Below are positions 1 to 7,835 of a stretch of DNA of 10,134 nucleotides, piece by piece; within the stretch, counting starts at the first letter, position 1; each line of letters begins with the position of its first letter. The notes under the pieces are model-generated. The model did not search any database and was not told the origin of the DNA. It saw nothing but the letters and a program-made list of their open reading frames with translations. The translations under genes were made by a program, and so were the position numbers. This stretch comes from Ophiosphaerella korrae (taxonomy: Eukaryota; Ascomycota; Dothideomycetes; Pleosporales; Phaeosphaeriaceae): NCBI GenBank assembly GCA_028456385.1, contig JALNQF010000966.1, positions 1 to 10,134 on the forward strand. Reading direction: 5' to 3'.

Positions 1-722
1 TAGTAATAGCTAGTACTAACGTAATTAAGCTAAAGACTCTAAAATAATAAGCTAGATAATAGCGCTAAAAGCTTAAGCGCTTACTTATTATTATATAAAC
101 TAGAGTAGAGTAAATAGAGTAGTATACTAGATAAGCTACTCTTATAAGTACTAATAAACTATAACCTAAATATAGAGCTTACTATAGTAAACGCTATAAT
201 TATAGTAGCTACTTAGCTTAAGCTATAGCTATAGCTATAAGTTTATCTATATTAAGATAAGCTACTACTATAACTATAAAATTAGAAGTACTTATATATA
301 TACTTATATAAGTAGCTTAGAAAGAGATTAATATACTACTAGTAGCTAGTACCTAGAAGGAGATAGAGCGCTTATAATTAAGTAATTAGCTACTACTTCT
401 AAAGTAGGTTTTTATATATAAACTTAACTAAGATAGCTACTTTTTTAAGTATAAAGCTTAGATTATAGTATATAGAGACTTCTAAATAATTAATTTAATA
501 TAATTAACTTATACTACTATATTAGTAGTATACTTATTTTAAACTATAATAGTAATTATAGCTAAGTTTAACTTAGAAGTAGCTTAGTATAATATTATTA
601 GAGCTTTCTTCTATATATATAGAGATTATTAACTAGTAGTTATTTATAAGCTCTTAAATAAGTTTAAAGTAGCTAGTAAGTATATTAAGCTTAATTAAGT
701 ACTATATAGCCTAAAGGACTTA
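1..722 (+). pseudogene. copia polyprotein, integrase-RT linker and N-terminal half of reverse transcriptase (broken)
   Basis: Read in the frame whose codons start at multiples of 3, the block ends with K-L-N-*-V-L-Y-S-L-K-D at about 690-719, the RIP form of the copia LNQxLYGLKD motif before the RT active site. Upstream come a match to the 'plkWVFxYKl...yKAxIV' start of RVT_2 (about 390-460), a T-Y-x-x-x-L segment at 507-524, and A-K-F-N-L-E-V-A-*-Y-N-I-I-R-A-F at about 561-610, the usual fungal FDLEvxQYDvvnAF motif with two D to N changes. About 1-330 corresponds to the linker between integrase and RT, including a KEI-L region like the WxxAmxxEixxL motif. The block stops at 722 because the gypsy element is inserted there. 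Many in-frame TAA/TAG codons make it a pseudogene. Confidence 0.85.
718..722. repeat. target-site duplication ACTTA (left copy)
   Basis: ACTTA lies directly outside the left LTR and is repeated exactly at 7831-7835 outside the right LTR. Five bases is the usual duplication length for Ty3/gypsy integrases. The left copy spans codons of the copia RT (after the K of LYGLKD). Confidence 0.93.
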
Positions 723-1197
723 TATTACTAGCTACTTATTATTAACTATAAGTACTTATCTATAGAGTTAGTAGATTATAAAGTAATAGTAAAAGCTTAT
801 ATTAGGATCTATAATAACTATAAATAATAGAAGATATTTTATAACTATCTTATATTAGCGTTCTATAGTTAAAGGATTAAATTACTAATACTATCTTAAT
901 AATATATATTCTACTATCTATATACTTAATATAATCTATAATCTATAGTTACTAAGACTAATAAATTATAGATTACTCTAATCTATAATCTATTAGTACT
1001 AAGAGTTAATAGATTATAGATTACTCTAATCTATAATCTATTAGTGCTAAAAGTTAATAGATTATAGATTACCCTAGGTATCCTAGTTATATATAGTTTC
1101 TTAATCTAGGTTATTACTCTACTTATCTTATACTTTATTAGTACCTAAGTTAGGATTAATTAGTTCTATCTTAATTCCTTCTATTATACCTATAATA
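723..1197 (-). repeat. 3' LTR of the gypsy element
   Basis: Matches 7356-7830 over all 475 bases without gaps, with about 20 differences, all transitions. The ends read TATTAC and ATAATA. Undoing RIP at TG and CA sites gives TGTTAC...GTAACA, the normal terminal inverted repeat of gypsy LTRs (inference). It is the 3' LTR because the polypurine tract and the chromodomain end of pol lie on its inner side. It contains 48-bp palindromic tandem repeats at 959-1071. Confidence 0.95.
959..1071. repeat. 48-bp palindromic tandem repeats inside the 3' LTR
   Basis: Units start at 959, 1007 and 1055. Each full unit holds a 17-base arm TAATAGATTATAGATTA, a 3-base loop CTC, and the exact reverse complement arm. 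In the second unit the arms are 1007-1023 and 1027-1043. The first unit has one G-to-A change in its left arm. The third unit is cut off after the left arm. Related fragments of the arm lie just upstream, around 930-945. Confidence 0.92.
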
Positions 1198-1211
1198 CTA
1201 TCTCCTCTTCT
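1198..1211 (-). other. polypurine tract (plus-strand primer site) of the gypsy element
   Basis: On the minus strand this reads AGAAGAGGAGATAG, an all-purine run apart from one T, and it abuts the 3' LTR directly. Reverse transcription of LTR elements starts plus-strand DNA from such a tract, so it fixes the element's orientation as minus. It stands out in a region otherwise poor in G. Confidence 0.85.
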
Positions 1212-1860
1212 AAGTAGGTCCTTATTTATCTACCCTAGAGCTAAAGTTATTAATCTAGTTTCTTTATTAATATAGAGTTCTTTATCTTCTCTTATACTTA
1301 TTTTATTTATACGCTATTACTATCTTTTTACTAATTACGTATTACGTAATAGTATTAAAATATTTCTTTACTCTTATTACGCTTCTTTTAAATTAAACTC
1401 TAAGTCTCTTCTTTATATTATTTCTATAAATAATAGTAGGGCTTATAAAGTATATATTTGTATAAATATATATAGTTTTTATAATATATCTAGTATTTCT
1501 CTTTCTAAGTGTACGTTTATTATACTTATTCTTACGTCTAGGCTTAATAATAATAAGGAAAGCTATTAACTAGACTTAAGAGAAATTACTATCTTAAATT
1601 ATAGAAGCTAAAGCTAAGTATAAGTATATCTAAGAGCTTACGTAGAGTAAGCTAGTAAAGAATTAAGTTTATCTCTCTTATCTTTATAAGATAAAAGCCT
1701 TAAATAATAAGAAATTAGCTAAATAGTTAGTAGCTCTAAAAGCTAAGCTAGACTTAGATAAAGCGTTTATTATAGTAGATTATATATTAGATATTCTTAT
1801 TATCTCTTTATCTATTATTAGTAATATTAGTTCTCTTAGTTTACTACTAAGTATTCTAGA
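1212..1860. other. region between the chromodomain and the polypurine tract; no certain gene
   Basis: About 650 bp follow the chromodomain before the polypurine tract. The pol frame runs on past the chromodomain with several former-Q stop codons, so the true end of pol may lie in this stretch rather than at 1860. Two other readings look somewhat protein-like: a plus-strand frame from 1601 to about 1891, and minus-strand segments between about 1540 and 1240 rich in R, K and L. RIP makes most frames look like K/N/I/Y/L-rich protein, so I do not call either a gene. It may simply be a long 3' untranslated region. Confidence 0.5.
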
Positions 1861-1869
1861 AGGTTTTAA

Positions 1870-2030
1870 TTTTAGAACTCTTCTAGTTTCTTAGAGTAAT
1901 TAAAATTATCTCCTAGTTCCTATATTTTTTCCTATAGTTATCTTTTTTTATCTATACTTATCTATTTTATTAAGTAGTAATTTCTTTTATTATAGAACTA
2001 GTATACTAAAATTTCTTTAACTTCTTATTC
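1870..2030 (-). pseudogene. chromodomain at the C-terminus of gypsy pol (broken)
   Basis: In the pol frame, starting near 2021, the reading is V-K-E-I-L-V-Y-*-F-Y-N-K-R-N-Y-Y-L-I-K-*, followed after about ten residues by a W-E-like position and a K-K-L-E-E-F ending. This fits the chromodomain pattern (V)-E-x-I-L-x-x-R ... YLVKW-x-G ... tWE ... L-x-x-F. The tryptophans are TAG. Chromodomains at this position direct integration towards marked heterochromatin in fungal and plant chromoviruses; that this one did so is inference. The spacing to the integrase GPY/F module (about 2184-2192) is normal for the group. Confidence 0.75.
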
Positions 2031-2149
2031 TTCTTATTCTCTATATATATCTACTTCGTATACTAGTAGTTCTACTTCTTATAGTACTTGTTCTAGTAAG
2101 GCTACGTAGAATATTAGGTATCTCTTTATCTTGTTTAGTAGCTTAAGTT

Positions 2150-3250
2150 TAAATATAACTAGTATAACTTCTTTCTTAATTTTATATAGTCTTATCTTAA
2201 CATAATCTAGTTTTAAACTAAGTTGTTTACTTTTAATATTCTTTTATATTAACTATACTTTTTCTCTTTTTCTAAATTAGAGTCTCTATTTATATTTCTT
2301 ATTATAGTATTTTACTATTTAATTATATAGGAATTCTATATCCTATCTTAGTTAATTATATATATCCTTAAGTCTATTAGTAAAGTTTTCTTCTCTTAGA
2401 GACTAAGATATCTAATTTTTTAGTATCTAGTATATATTAGGTTTAAATCTATAGTTTATAAAGAAGAGTAATACTCTTATTACTACGTTCTTTACACTAT
2501 TATATACTAGCTATACTATAAGTAGTAACTATACCTAGTTATTCTAGTTATAGTTAAAGTAGTATCTTAAGTACTATTCTACTATTTAATTTATTTGTTC
2601 TAATTATTTATCTATCTATAGATAGTATACTATAGATATTACGTATCTAATTCCTAATTATACTATTATTATTCCCTATAATTTTAATATAAATCTTATA
2701 TCTCTATTTATAATAATTTTATCTAGTAGTCTATATTAGCTAATTATAGTTCCTAGAACTTAGTATATAGTAACCTCTATCCTACTTTTCTCTTTATATA
2801 GTCTAAAATATAAATATTTTATAAGTTTATCTACTATTATTAGGATTTTATTATATTTAACTCCTAATATTAAGTCTTTTAACTTTAGTAATTTTGTAAT
2901 AAAGTCTATTATAATAACTCTTTATAGTTATTCTAGTACTTCTATTAGTTATAGTATTCTATATAGTATATATCTACTATACTTATTTTTCTAGTATTCT
3001 ATATAGTCTTGTAGTACTTCTATTACTAGTTATTTTACTTTTAGAATATAGTAGTCTTATAGTAACCTATTAAGAGTTTTATTAATTCTTTAATAACTAT
3101 ATACTAGTAATTTATAGAATTATTGTATAAATTCTCTTTAGATCTTTCTTAAGATATACGTTCTTCTATAGGCTTATATAATTCCTTCTTAGATTTTAAG
3201 TTTTTCTATTTCTTTAGGTACTTCTTACGTTATTTTCTAAATCTATTTAT
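2150..3250 (-). pseudogene. gypsy integrase: HHCC finger, DDE core and GPY/F module (broken)
   Basis: Zinc finger, about 3115-3010: former V-H-G-H-Q-G is now V-Y-S-Y-*-R, and former C-I-E-C is now Y-I-E-Y, so all four zinc ligands are lost. Catalytic core: D1 is in I-D-F-I-T-K-L (GAC at 2904-2906, kept). D2 is in N-R-D-I-R-F, where AAT at 2706-2708 replaces the expected Asp. E is GAA at 2598-2600, 36 residues after D2, the normal spacing. The core continues with E-*-Y-L-R-Y-Y and a V-Y-N-S segment, standard for Ty3 integrases. A K-L-D-Y-V-K-I-R-L-Y-K-I stretch at about 2213-2178 is the degraded GPY/F module. The enzyme would join the element's DNA to host DNA. The same frame holds throughout. 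Confidence 0.92.
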
Positions 3251-3359
3251 TTAGCTTACTACTTATTCTTTTAAGTATTATAGCTATTTTTAGTATATTT
3301 AAGATTAGATATCCTTCTTTATTTTTAACTAGAACTATACTAGTTACGTTTACTTCTTC

Positions 3360-3780
3360 TTGTAAATCTAGTCTTCTACTAAGAGCGTCTATAAATTAGT
3401 TATCTTTTTCTTTTATATATATAATTTCTATATTAAATATTAATAAGAATTCCTACTATCTCGTATATTATTATAATAGTTCCTTATTTATTATAAATCC
3501 TATAAGATTCTTATAGTCTATATAGACTTTTATTTAGTACTTTACTCTTTATAAGTATACTCTCTATTACTTAAATACTTTATATATTACTAGTATTTCT
3601 TTGTTATAAATTAGGTAGTTAAGCTTTACTAGCTTTATTTTCTTAGAAAAGTATTTAACTAAGTATTTTTTTTTAGTCTCTAAGTTTTCCTATATTAGTA
3701 CTATTCTATAGACTAAGTTAGATACGTCTATCTTTACTATTACTAGTAAGTCTAGGTTATATATTCTAATAACTAAGTTT
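3360..3780 (-). pseudogene. gypsy RNase H domain (broken)
   Basis: This domain degrades the RNA strand during reverse transcription. It follows RT in the same frame. The first catalytic Asp lies in V-K-I-D-V-S-N (GAC at 3726-3728), corresponding to the ttDASd motif. It is followed by Y-F-S-K-K-I-K (the ySrkL motif), N-K-E-I-L-V-I (the dkELLAi motif, with Glu kept) and, at the end, D-A-L-S-R-R (3389-3372), the very conserved aDaLSRR tail of Ty3/gypsy RNase H. Stops fall at former W and Q positions. Confidence 0.92.
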
Positions 3781-3889
3781 TCTATAAACTTCTTCTTAAT
3801 TTTATTAAATACTTTATTGTATTTCTTAGTCTATTTAAATAGTATATCTTTCTTTATAAGTTTTATAATTAGTTCTATATCTTTAGAAT

Positions 3890-4740
3890 ATCTTACTATT
3901 AACTTTTTATAGAAGTTAGCTAGCCTATAAAATTATTATACCTCTTTTAGGTTTTTTAGTTTTAGCTATTTATTAATTAACTTAATCTTTTTAAAGTTAA
4001 TTTTAATTTTTCCTAGTTCTATAATAAATCTAAGGAAGTCTATTTCCTTTATATAGAATTTGTATTTTCTTATTTTAAAGAATATTTTAGCTTTTACTAA
4101 TTCTTCTAGTACCTTATATATATATTATACGTGTTCTTCTTCTATTTCTAAAAATATAAGGATATTATCTAAGTATATAAATGTAAATATATCTAAGTAC
4201 TCTCTTAGTACTATATTAATTCTTTCTTAGAATACTTCGAGCGTATTTATTAAGCTAAAGGGTATAACTAAGTACTTATATAATCTATACTATATCCTAA
4301 ATACTATTTTCTATTTATTACCTTTTTTAATTCTAATCTAGTAGTAGGCGTTCTAAATATCTAGTTTTATAAAGATTTTTACTTTTTATAGCTTATTTTA
4401 TATTACGTTAATTTATAGAAGTAAGTACCTATTTTTATTTATAATTACGTTAGTTTTTCTAAAATCTACGTAGAGTCTTTTATTACTTATTCTTTTTTTA
4501 TCTATAAATATAAGTTTATATACTACTAAAGATTTAGATTCTTTTATCTATCTTTTTTTATTACGTTTTAGATAAACGTTTATTTAATTTTAGATTCTTC
4601 TTCTATTTTTTAGTAGACTAGGCTCTATCTTAAGTCTTTACTTTTTTCTAGTTCTATTACTAAGTCTTATAGTTAATATTCTAGAAGGTAATCTTCTAGC
4701 TCTATAAGTTGTTTCTCCTATTTCTTATATTCTTTAAGGA
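3890..4740 (-). pseudogene. gypsy reverse transcriptase (broken, frameshifted)
   Basis: The N-terminus, about 4738-4560, reads in the gag-protease frame: L-E-Y-*-L-*-D-L-V-I-E-L-E-K matches the LPxYRPWDLxIeLe segment before Ty3 RT. From about 4553 the match moves to the next frame: I-K-E-S-K-S-L, then R-L-Y-V-D-F-R-K-T-N (the RLCVDYRkLN motif), F-I-K-L-D-I (FTKLDL), Y-K-Y-L-V-I-P-F-S-L-I-N (fEYLVMPFGLTNAP) and Y-L-D-N-I-L-I-F at 4175-4152. The active-site YLDD has become YLDN through GAT to AAT. The domain is followed directly by RNase H. The frame change lies inside the domain, so it is damage rather than a programmed gag-pol shift. Confidence 0.93.
4553..4559 (-). other. probable one-base deletion at an A7 run in gypsy RT
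   Basis: The seven T on the plus strand are A7 in the coding direction. Upstream the polyprotein fits the frame whose codons begin at positions equal to 1 modulo 3; downstream it fits 2 modulo 3. One extra A here would give I-K-K-(G/R)-(W)-I-K-E-S, matching the 'KGxIxxSxSP' motif of Ty3 RT. The exact base lost cannot be fixed and could lie within about 40 bases of the run. Confidence 0.65.
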
Positions 4741-4789
4741 ATTCTCTTTTATAAGTACTTATATCAGCTTTTAACATATCTTTATTATA

Positions 4790-5115
4790 GCTAATTTCTC
4801 TTATTCTCTAATTAATATATAGGTTTATTATCTATAGCTATAGTATACCTAGTATTATATCTTATTTATTATTAATTATTATTATATCTATAATTATATT
4901 TTTAATTATTATTCCTTTTAGTTTAAGTATAGAGAGAACTATCTTAAACCTAATAAGTTCTTAGAATAGTTCTCTTTTAATTATACTTAGTTATTAAGAG
5001 TACTTCTTTATTATATAACGTATTCCTTATATTTCTATAAACTTCTTAGATATAAAGTTTCTTATTACTTTACTATTAATTATTAATTATACTTTTCTTC
5101 TTTAGTATATACTTA
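4790..5115 (-). pseudogene. gypsy aspartic protease (retropepsin-like, broken)
   Basis: The reading L-I-I-N-S-K-V-I-R-N-F-I-S (5086-5048) is the RIP form of the (L/I)-x-D-S-G-A-T-x-N-F-I-S active site; the catalytic Asp codon at 5075-5077 is AAT. About 70 residues later comes D-I-I-L-G-I-L-*-L (4861-4835), the degraded D-x-V-L-G-M-P-W-L motif that closes the gypsy protease, with W as TAG. The spacing is normal for the family. The frame is shared with Gag upstream and with the start of RT downstream. The enzyme would cut the polyprotein into its working parts. Confidence 0.9.
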
Positions 5116-6080
5116 TTTTTATAATATATAGGCCTCTTATACCTTCTAACTTTTTTTATTTTAGTATTTTTATAAATTATCTATCTTTCTAGAGCTATAG
5201 GCCTACTTTAAGCTTATATTCTTTATACTTTAGATATTTATTATATATATATTTATACTATAGTCTTCCTTAGATATATTTTTTAGATAGTTTTAGGCTA
5301 GGTCTTACTACTACGTATCTATCTTCTAGGATTATTTTTTATCCTTAGATATCTTCTACTAGAATTACTCTTATATAGTTATAGCCTTTTCTTCTTATAA
5401 GCTATATACTATTATTTACTTTAGAGTTCTTATATATAATATAGTTTTTATCTAAGTATACTAACTATAATACTTTAAAGTATACTAAGTACCTTAGGTC
5501 TATTATTTTGTTATCTTCTTCTTAGTACTTATCTCTTCTAAGTATATTTATTATTAGGATATAGTATAATACTAGTACTCTTAGTATATAAGCTTTATTA
5601 ATCTATTGTATTTTTTTTATAAAGTATTACTACTCTTTCTTTATAAGTATTCTTCTTACTATAACTATATATTACTTTATCTATTCTTAAAATAGTATAA
5701 ACTTTATTTCTTTAGGATTATATTCTTTTTAGTCTTTATACGCTTCCTCTATACTTATAACTATTAAGTATATTTAAATAAACCTCTATTTTTTATTTTA
5801 TTCCTTTATATCTAATATTATATAGCTATTATAGCTATATATTATTAGCTAGGCGTACTCTATACTTTTTATACTAACTTATTTCTTACTTTCTTATAGT
5901 CTTTTAGAGGAAGCTATAGTAGTCTCTTTATCTAGTACTAATCCTTTAGCTTAGATTAATAGAATCTAGGGTTCTTCCCTCTCTAAGTCTTCTATTAGTA
6001 GGTCTATTACTTAAGCTATCTCTTCTAGCTAAGCTTTTATTCTTTCTTTTATTACTACTACTCTATTTCTTTATTATAAG
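5115..6080 (-). pseudogene. long Gag-protease linker of the gypsy polyprotein (unrecognised)
   Basis: About 320 codons lie between the Gag C-terminus and the protease, in the same frame as both. I recognise no enzyme domain. Visible features are an acidic E/D-rich part (about 6030-5900), a K/E/Y-rich part, and a better-ordered stretch at about 5398-5285 reading R-V-I-L-V-E-D-I-*-G-*-K-I-I-L-E-D-R-Y-V, which looks like beta strands of a folded domain. Stops are nearly all TAA or TAG at likely former Q or W codons. The continuity of the frame with both neighbours is the main reason to call it coding. Confidence 0.6.
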
Positions 6081-7354
6081 AAATATCCTACTCTTTATTT
6101 ACTAAAAAGATATATATAGTAGTTATCTTTATAATAAAAGGTCTAATAAAGTATTATATATTATATTTCTTTACTTCTAGCTACTTTTTTTTAAGGTTTA
6201 ACTTATACTTATAGTACTTCTTTCTTCTTTATAGTTATTTTTAACTAGTTTTCTTTCTTAGAGTCTTTACTTTTATAGTCTTTTATAAAGTATCCTAGTT
6301 TCTTATATTTATAATATACTATATCCTTTTTCTTTTATAAATAGTAGTCTTTTACGTAGTAACTTTTCTTACTATAGTTAAAGTACGTAAAGTCTTTATT
6401 TTTCTTCTTTTTCTTGTCTTTATTAGTATTAAGGATTATAAAGTCTCTAGTATCTTAGTTTCTAGTTTAGGTACTATACTTATTCTTTTTCTATTCTTAA
6501 AGATTATTATTAATTTAGATTACCTATTACTTTAGAGCTTCTAGTGTCCTTAGTTTTTCTATATAGATTATTTTATATTGTATTTTTAAGTTTAGTTCTT
6601 GTTTAAATTATAATATTAAGGCTAACTCGTTCTATTTTATATTTTAGGATAGTTATTTAAATTATAATATATACTTAGGAATACTCTAGTTTTATATAAG
6701 CTTTTCTAACTATTCTTTAGCTTATTAGGTAACGTCTATATTTCTAAATACTACTCTTATTCGTTTAGTAAAGTATTTATAACTTCTAAAAATAGCTCTT
6801 ATTTTATCCTTTTAGGTTATTAGAGAATATATTATATAGTCTATCTAGTAAGGTTTATACTATCTTATTACGTCTTCTTTAAGGTATAATCTAATATATA
6901 TTACTTTCTTCTCTTCTATATTAAAGTATAGTACCTATACATCTATTTAGAGTTATACTAAAGCTATAAAAGGTCTTAGTTTCTCTCTTATTCTATTAAA
7001 CTTCTTAAAGATAGGTATTTTTAGTAGTTTCTTTATAGCACTTATTACTAAGCGTTATATAATTAATTCTATTTAGTTCTAACCTTTAATAATAGCTTTA
7101 ATTTATACTTTATTTTATTTTGCGTAATCCTATAGTTCTTTATTCTACGTTTCTAGAGCGTTAATTACTATCTTTATATCTTCTTTATCTAAGATTAGAT
7201 TATTAATTTAGTCTTTAATTATTTTCTATATAGTACTATTAGACTTATAACTACTCCTAGAGGCTTTACTTATTTTAGTTAAACTTTCTACTATTATATT
7301 AGCTAGACTATACGTTACTTACGCTTTACTTCTTATAATAACTAAATTAGTAAA
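6080..7354 (-). pseudogene. gypsy Gag: capsid and two CCHC zinc knuckles (broken)
   Basis: Gag packages the element's RNA. In the frame starting at 7354 the central part, about 7020-6550, reads as a retrotransposon capsid: I-P-I-F-K-K-F-N-R-I-R-E-K-L-R-P-F-I, then an E-E-K-K-V-I-Y-I-R-L-Y-L segment, and later S-I-P-K-Y-I-L-*-F. These match the 'P.kFdG...klr.Fl', 'Kv.yi.syL' and 'S...Y...F' landmarks of Gag. Two zinc knuckles follow at 6385-6344 and 6316-6275. Further on (about 6151-6100) is Y-*-T-F-Y-Y-K-D-N-Y, probably once a WTxCYxDxC motif. No ATG survives; ATA at 7336 or 7297/7294 are possible old start codons. The gene shares its frame with the protease, so Gag and Pol were probably one polyprotein. 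Confidence 0.82.
6275..6385 (-). other. tandem CCHC zinc knuckles of Gag, ligands mutated
   Basis: First knuckle, 6385-6344: Y-F-N-Y-S-K-K-S-Y-Y-V-K-D-Y. Second knuckle, 6316-6275: Y-Y-K-Y-K-K-L-G-Y-F-I-K-D-Y. Both have the spacing C-x2-C-x4-H-x4-C if the Y codons (TAT/TAC) are restored to TGT/TGC for Cys and CAT/CAC for His, exactly the changes RIP makes. Such knuckles bind nucleic acid. All eight ligands are now Tyr. Confidence 0.88.
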
Positions 7355-7355
7355 G

Positions 7356-7830
7356 TATTACTAGCTACCTATTATTAACTATAAGTACTTATCTATAGAG
7401 TTAGTAGATTATAAAGTAATAGTAAAAGCTTGTATTAGGATCTATAATAACTATAAATAATAGAAGATATTTTATAACTATCTTGTATTAGCGTTCTATA
7501 GTTAAAAGATTAAATTACTAATACTATCCTAATAATACGTATTCTACTATCTATATACTTAATATAATCTATAATTTATAGTTACTAAGACTAATAGATT
7601 ATAGATTACTCTAATCTATAATCTATTAGTACTAAGAGTTAATAGATTATAGATTACTTTAATCTATAATCTATTAGTACTAAGAGTTAATAGATTATAG
7701 ATTACTCTAGGTATCCTAGTTATATATAGTTTTCTAATCTAGGTTGTTACTCTACTTATTTTATACTTCGTTAGTACCTAAGTTAAGATTAATTAGTTCT
7801 ATCTTAATTCCTTCTATTATACCTATAATA
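7356..7830 (-). repeat. 5' LTR of the gypsy element
   Basis: Gap-free partner of 723-1197. It keeps slightly more original-looking sites than the other copy, such as two CTTGTA sites (about 7429-7434 and 7482-7487) where the other LTR has CTTATA. In the element's orientation this LTR is first and would have carried the promoter; no promoter motif can be trusted after RIP. The start of the gag frame is within about 20 bases of its inner edge. I could not identify a primer-binding site at 7355 and below. Confidence 0.95.
7592..7704. repeat. 48-bp palindromic tandem repeats inside the 5' LTR
   Basis: Units start at 7592, 7640 and 7688, in register with those at 959, 1007 and 1055 of the other LTR. 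The arms are 17 bases with loops CTC (7609-7611) and CTT (7657-7659). The third unit stops after the left arm at 7704. Because both LTRs share it, the array was present before insertion. Confidence 0.92.
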
Positions 7831-7835
7831 ACTTA
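7831..7835. repeat. target-site duplication ACTTA (right copy)
   Basis: Exact copy of 718-722, next to the outer end of the 5' LTR. The copia reading frame resumes at 7836, so this copy is the duplicated one. Confidence 0.93.

Larger units (their letters stand above)
723..7830 (-). mobile_element. complete Ty3/gypsy chromovirus (Metaviridae), RIP-inactivated
   Basis: A 7108-bp LTR retrotransposon on the minus strand with equal 475-bp LTRs, 5-bp target duplication, a polypurine tract beside the 3' LTR, and Gag, protease, RT, RNase H, integrase and chromodomain in that order. Integrase after RNase H places it in Ty3/gypsy, and the C-terminal chromodomain places it among the chromoviruses. Coding capacity is destroyed by dense C-to-T and G-to-A changes, plus an apparent one-base loss in RT. 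The frames are otherwise continuous over about 5.5 kb, so decay has been mainly by point mutation with few indels. The LTRs still match over their whole length. I cannot assign a named family. Confidence 0.95.

Noticed and set aside
4491..4500. A second T7 run as another frameshift site
   Set aside because: The RT reading I-D-K-K-R-I-S-N-K-R-L-Y-V-D stays in one frame across it and matches the family.
7321..7355. A tRNA primer-binding site or a self-priming site beside the 5' LTR
   Set aside because: The first bases inward (minus strand CTTTACTAATTT) do not begin with a recognisable TGG-like PBS. The only complement I found in the LTR is an 8-base AT-rich match, which is not significant here.
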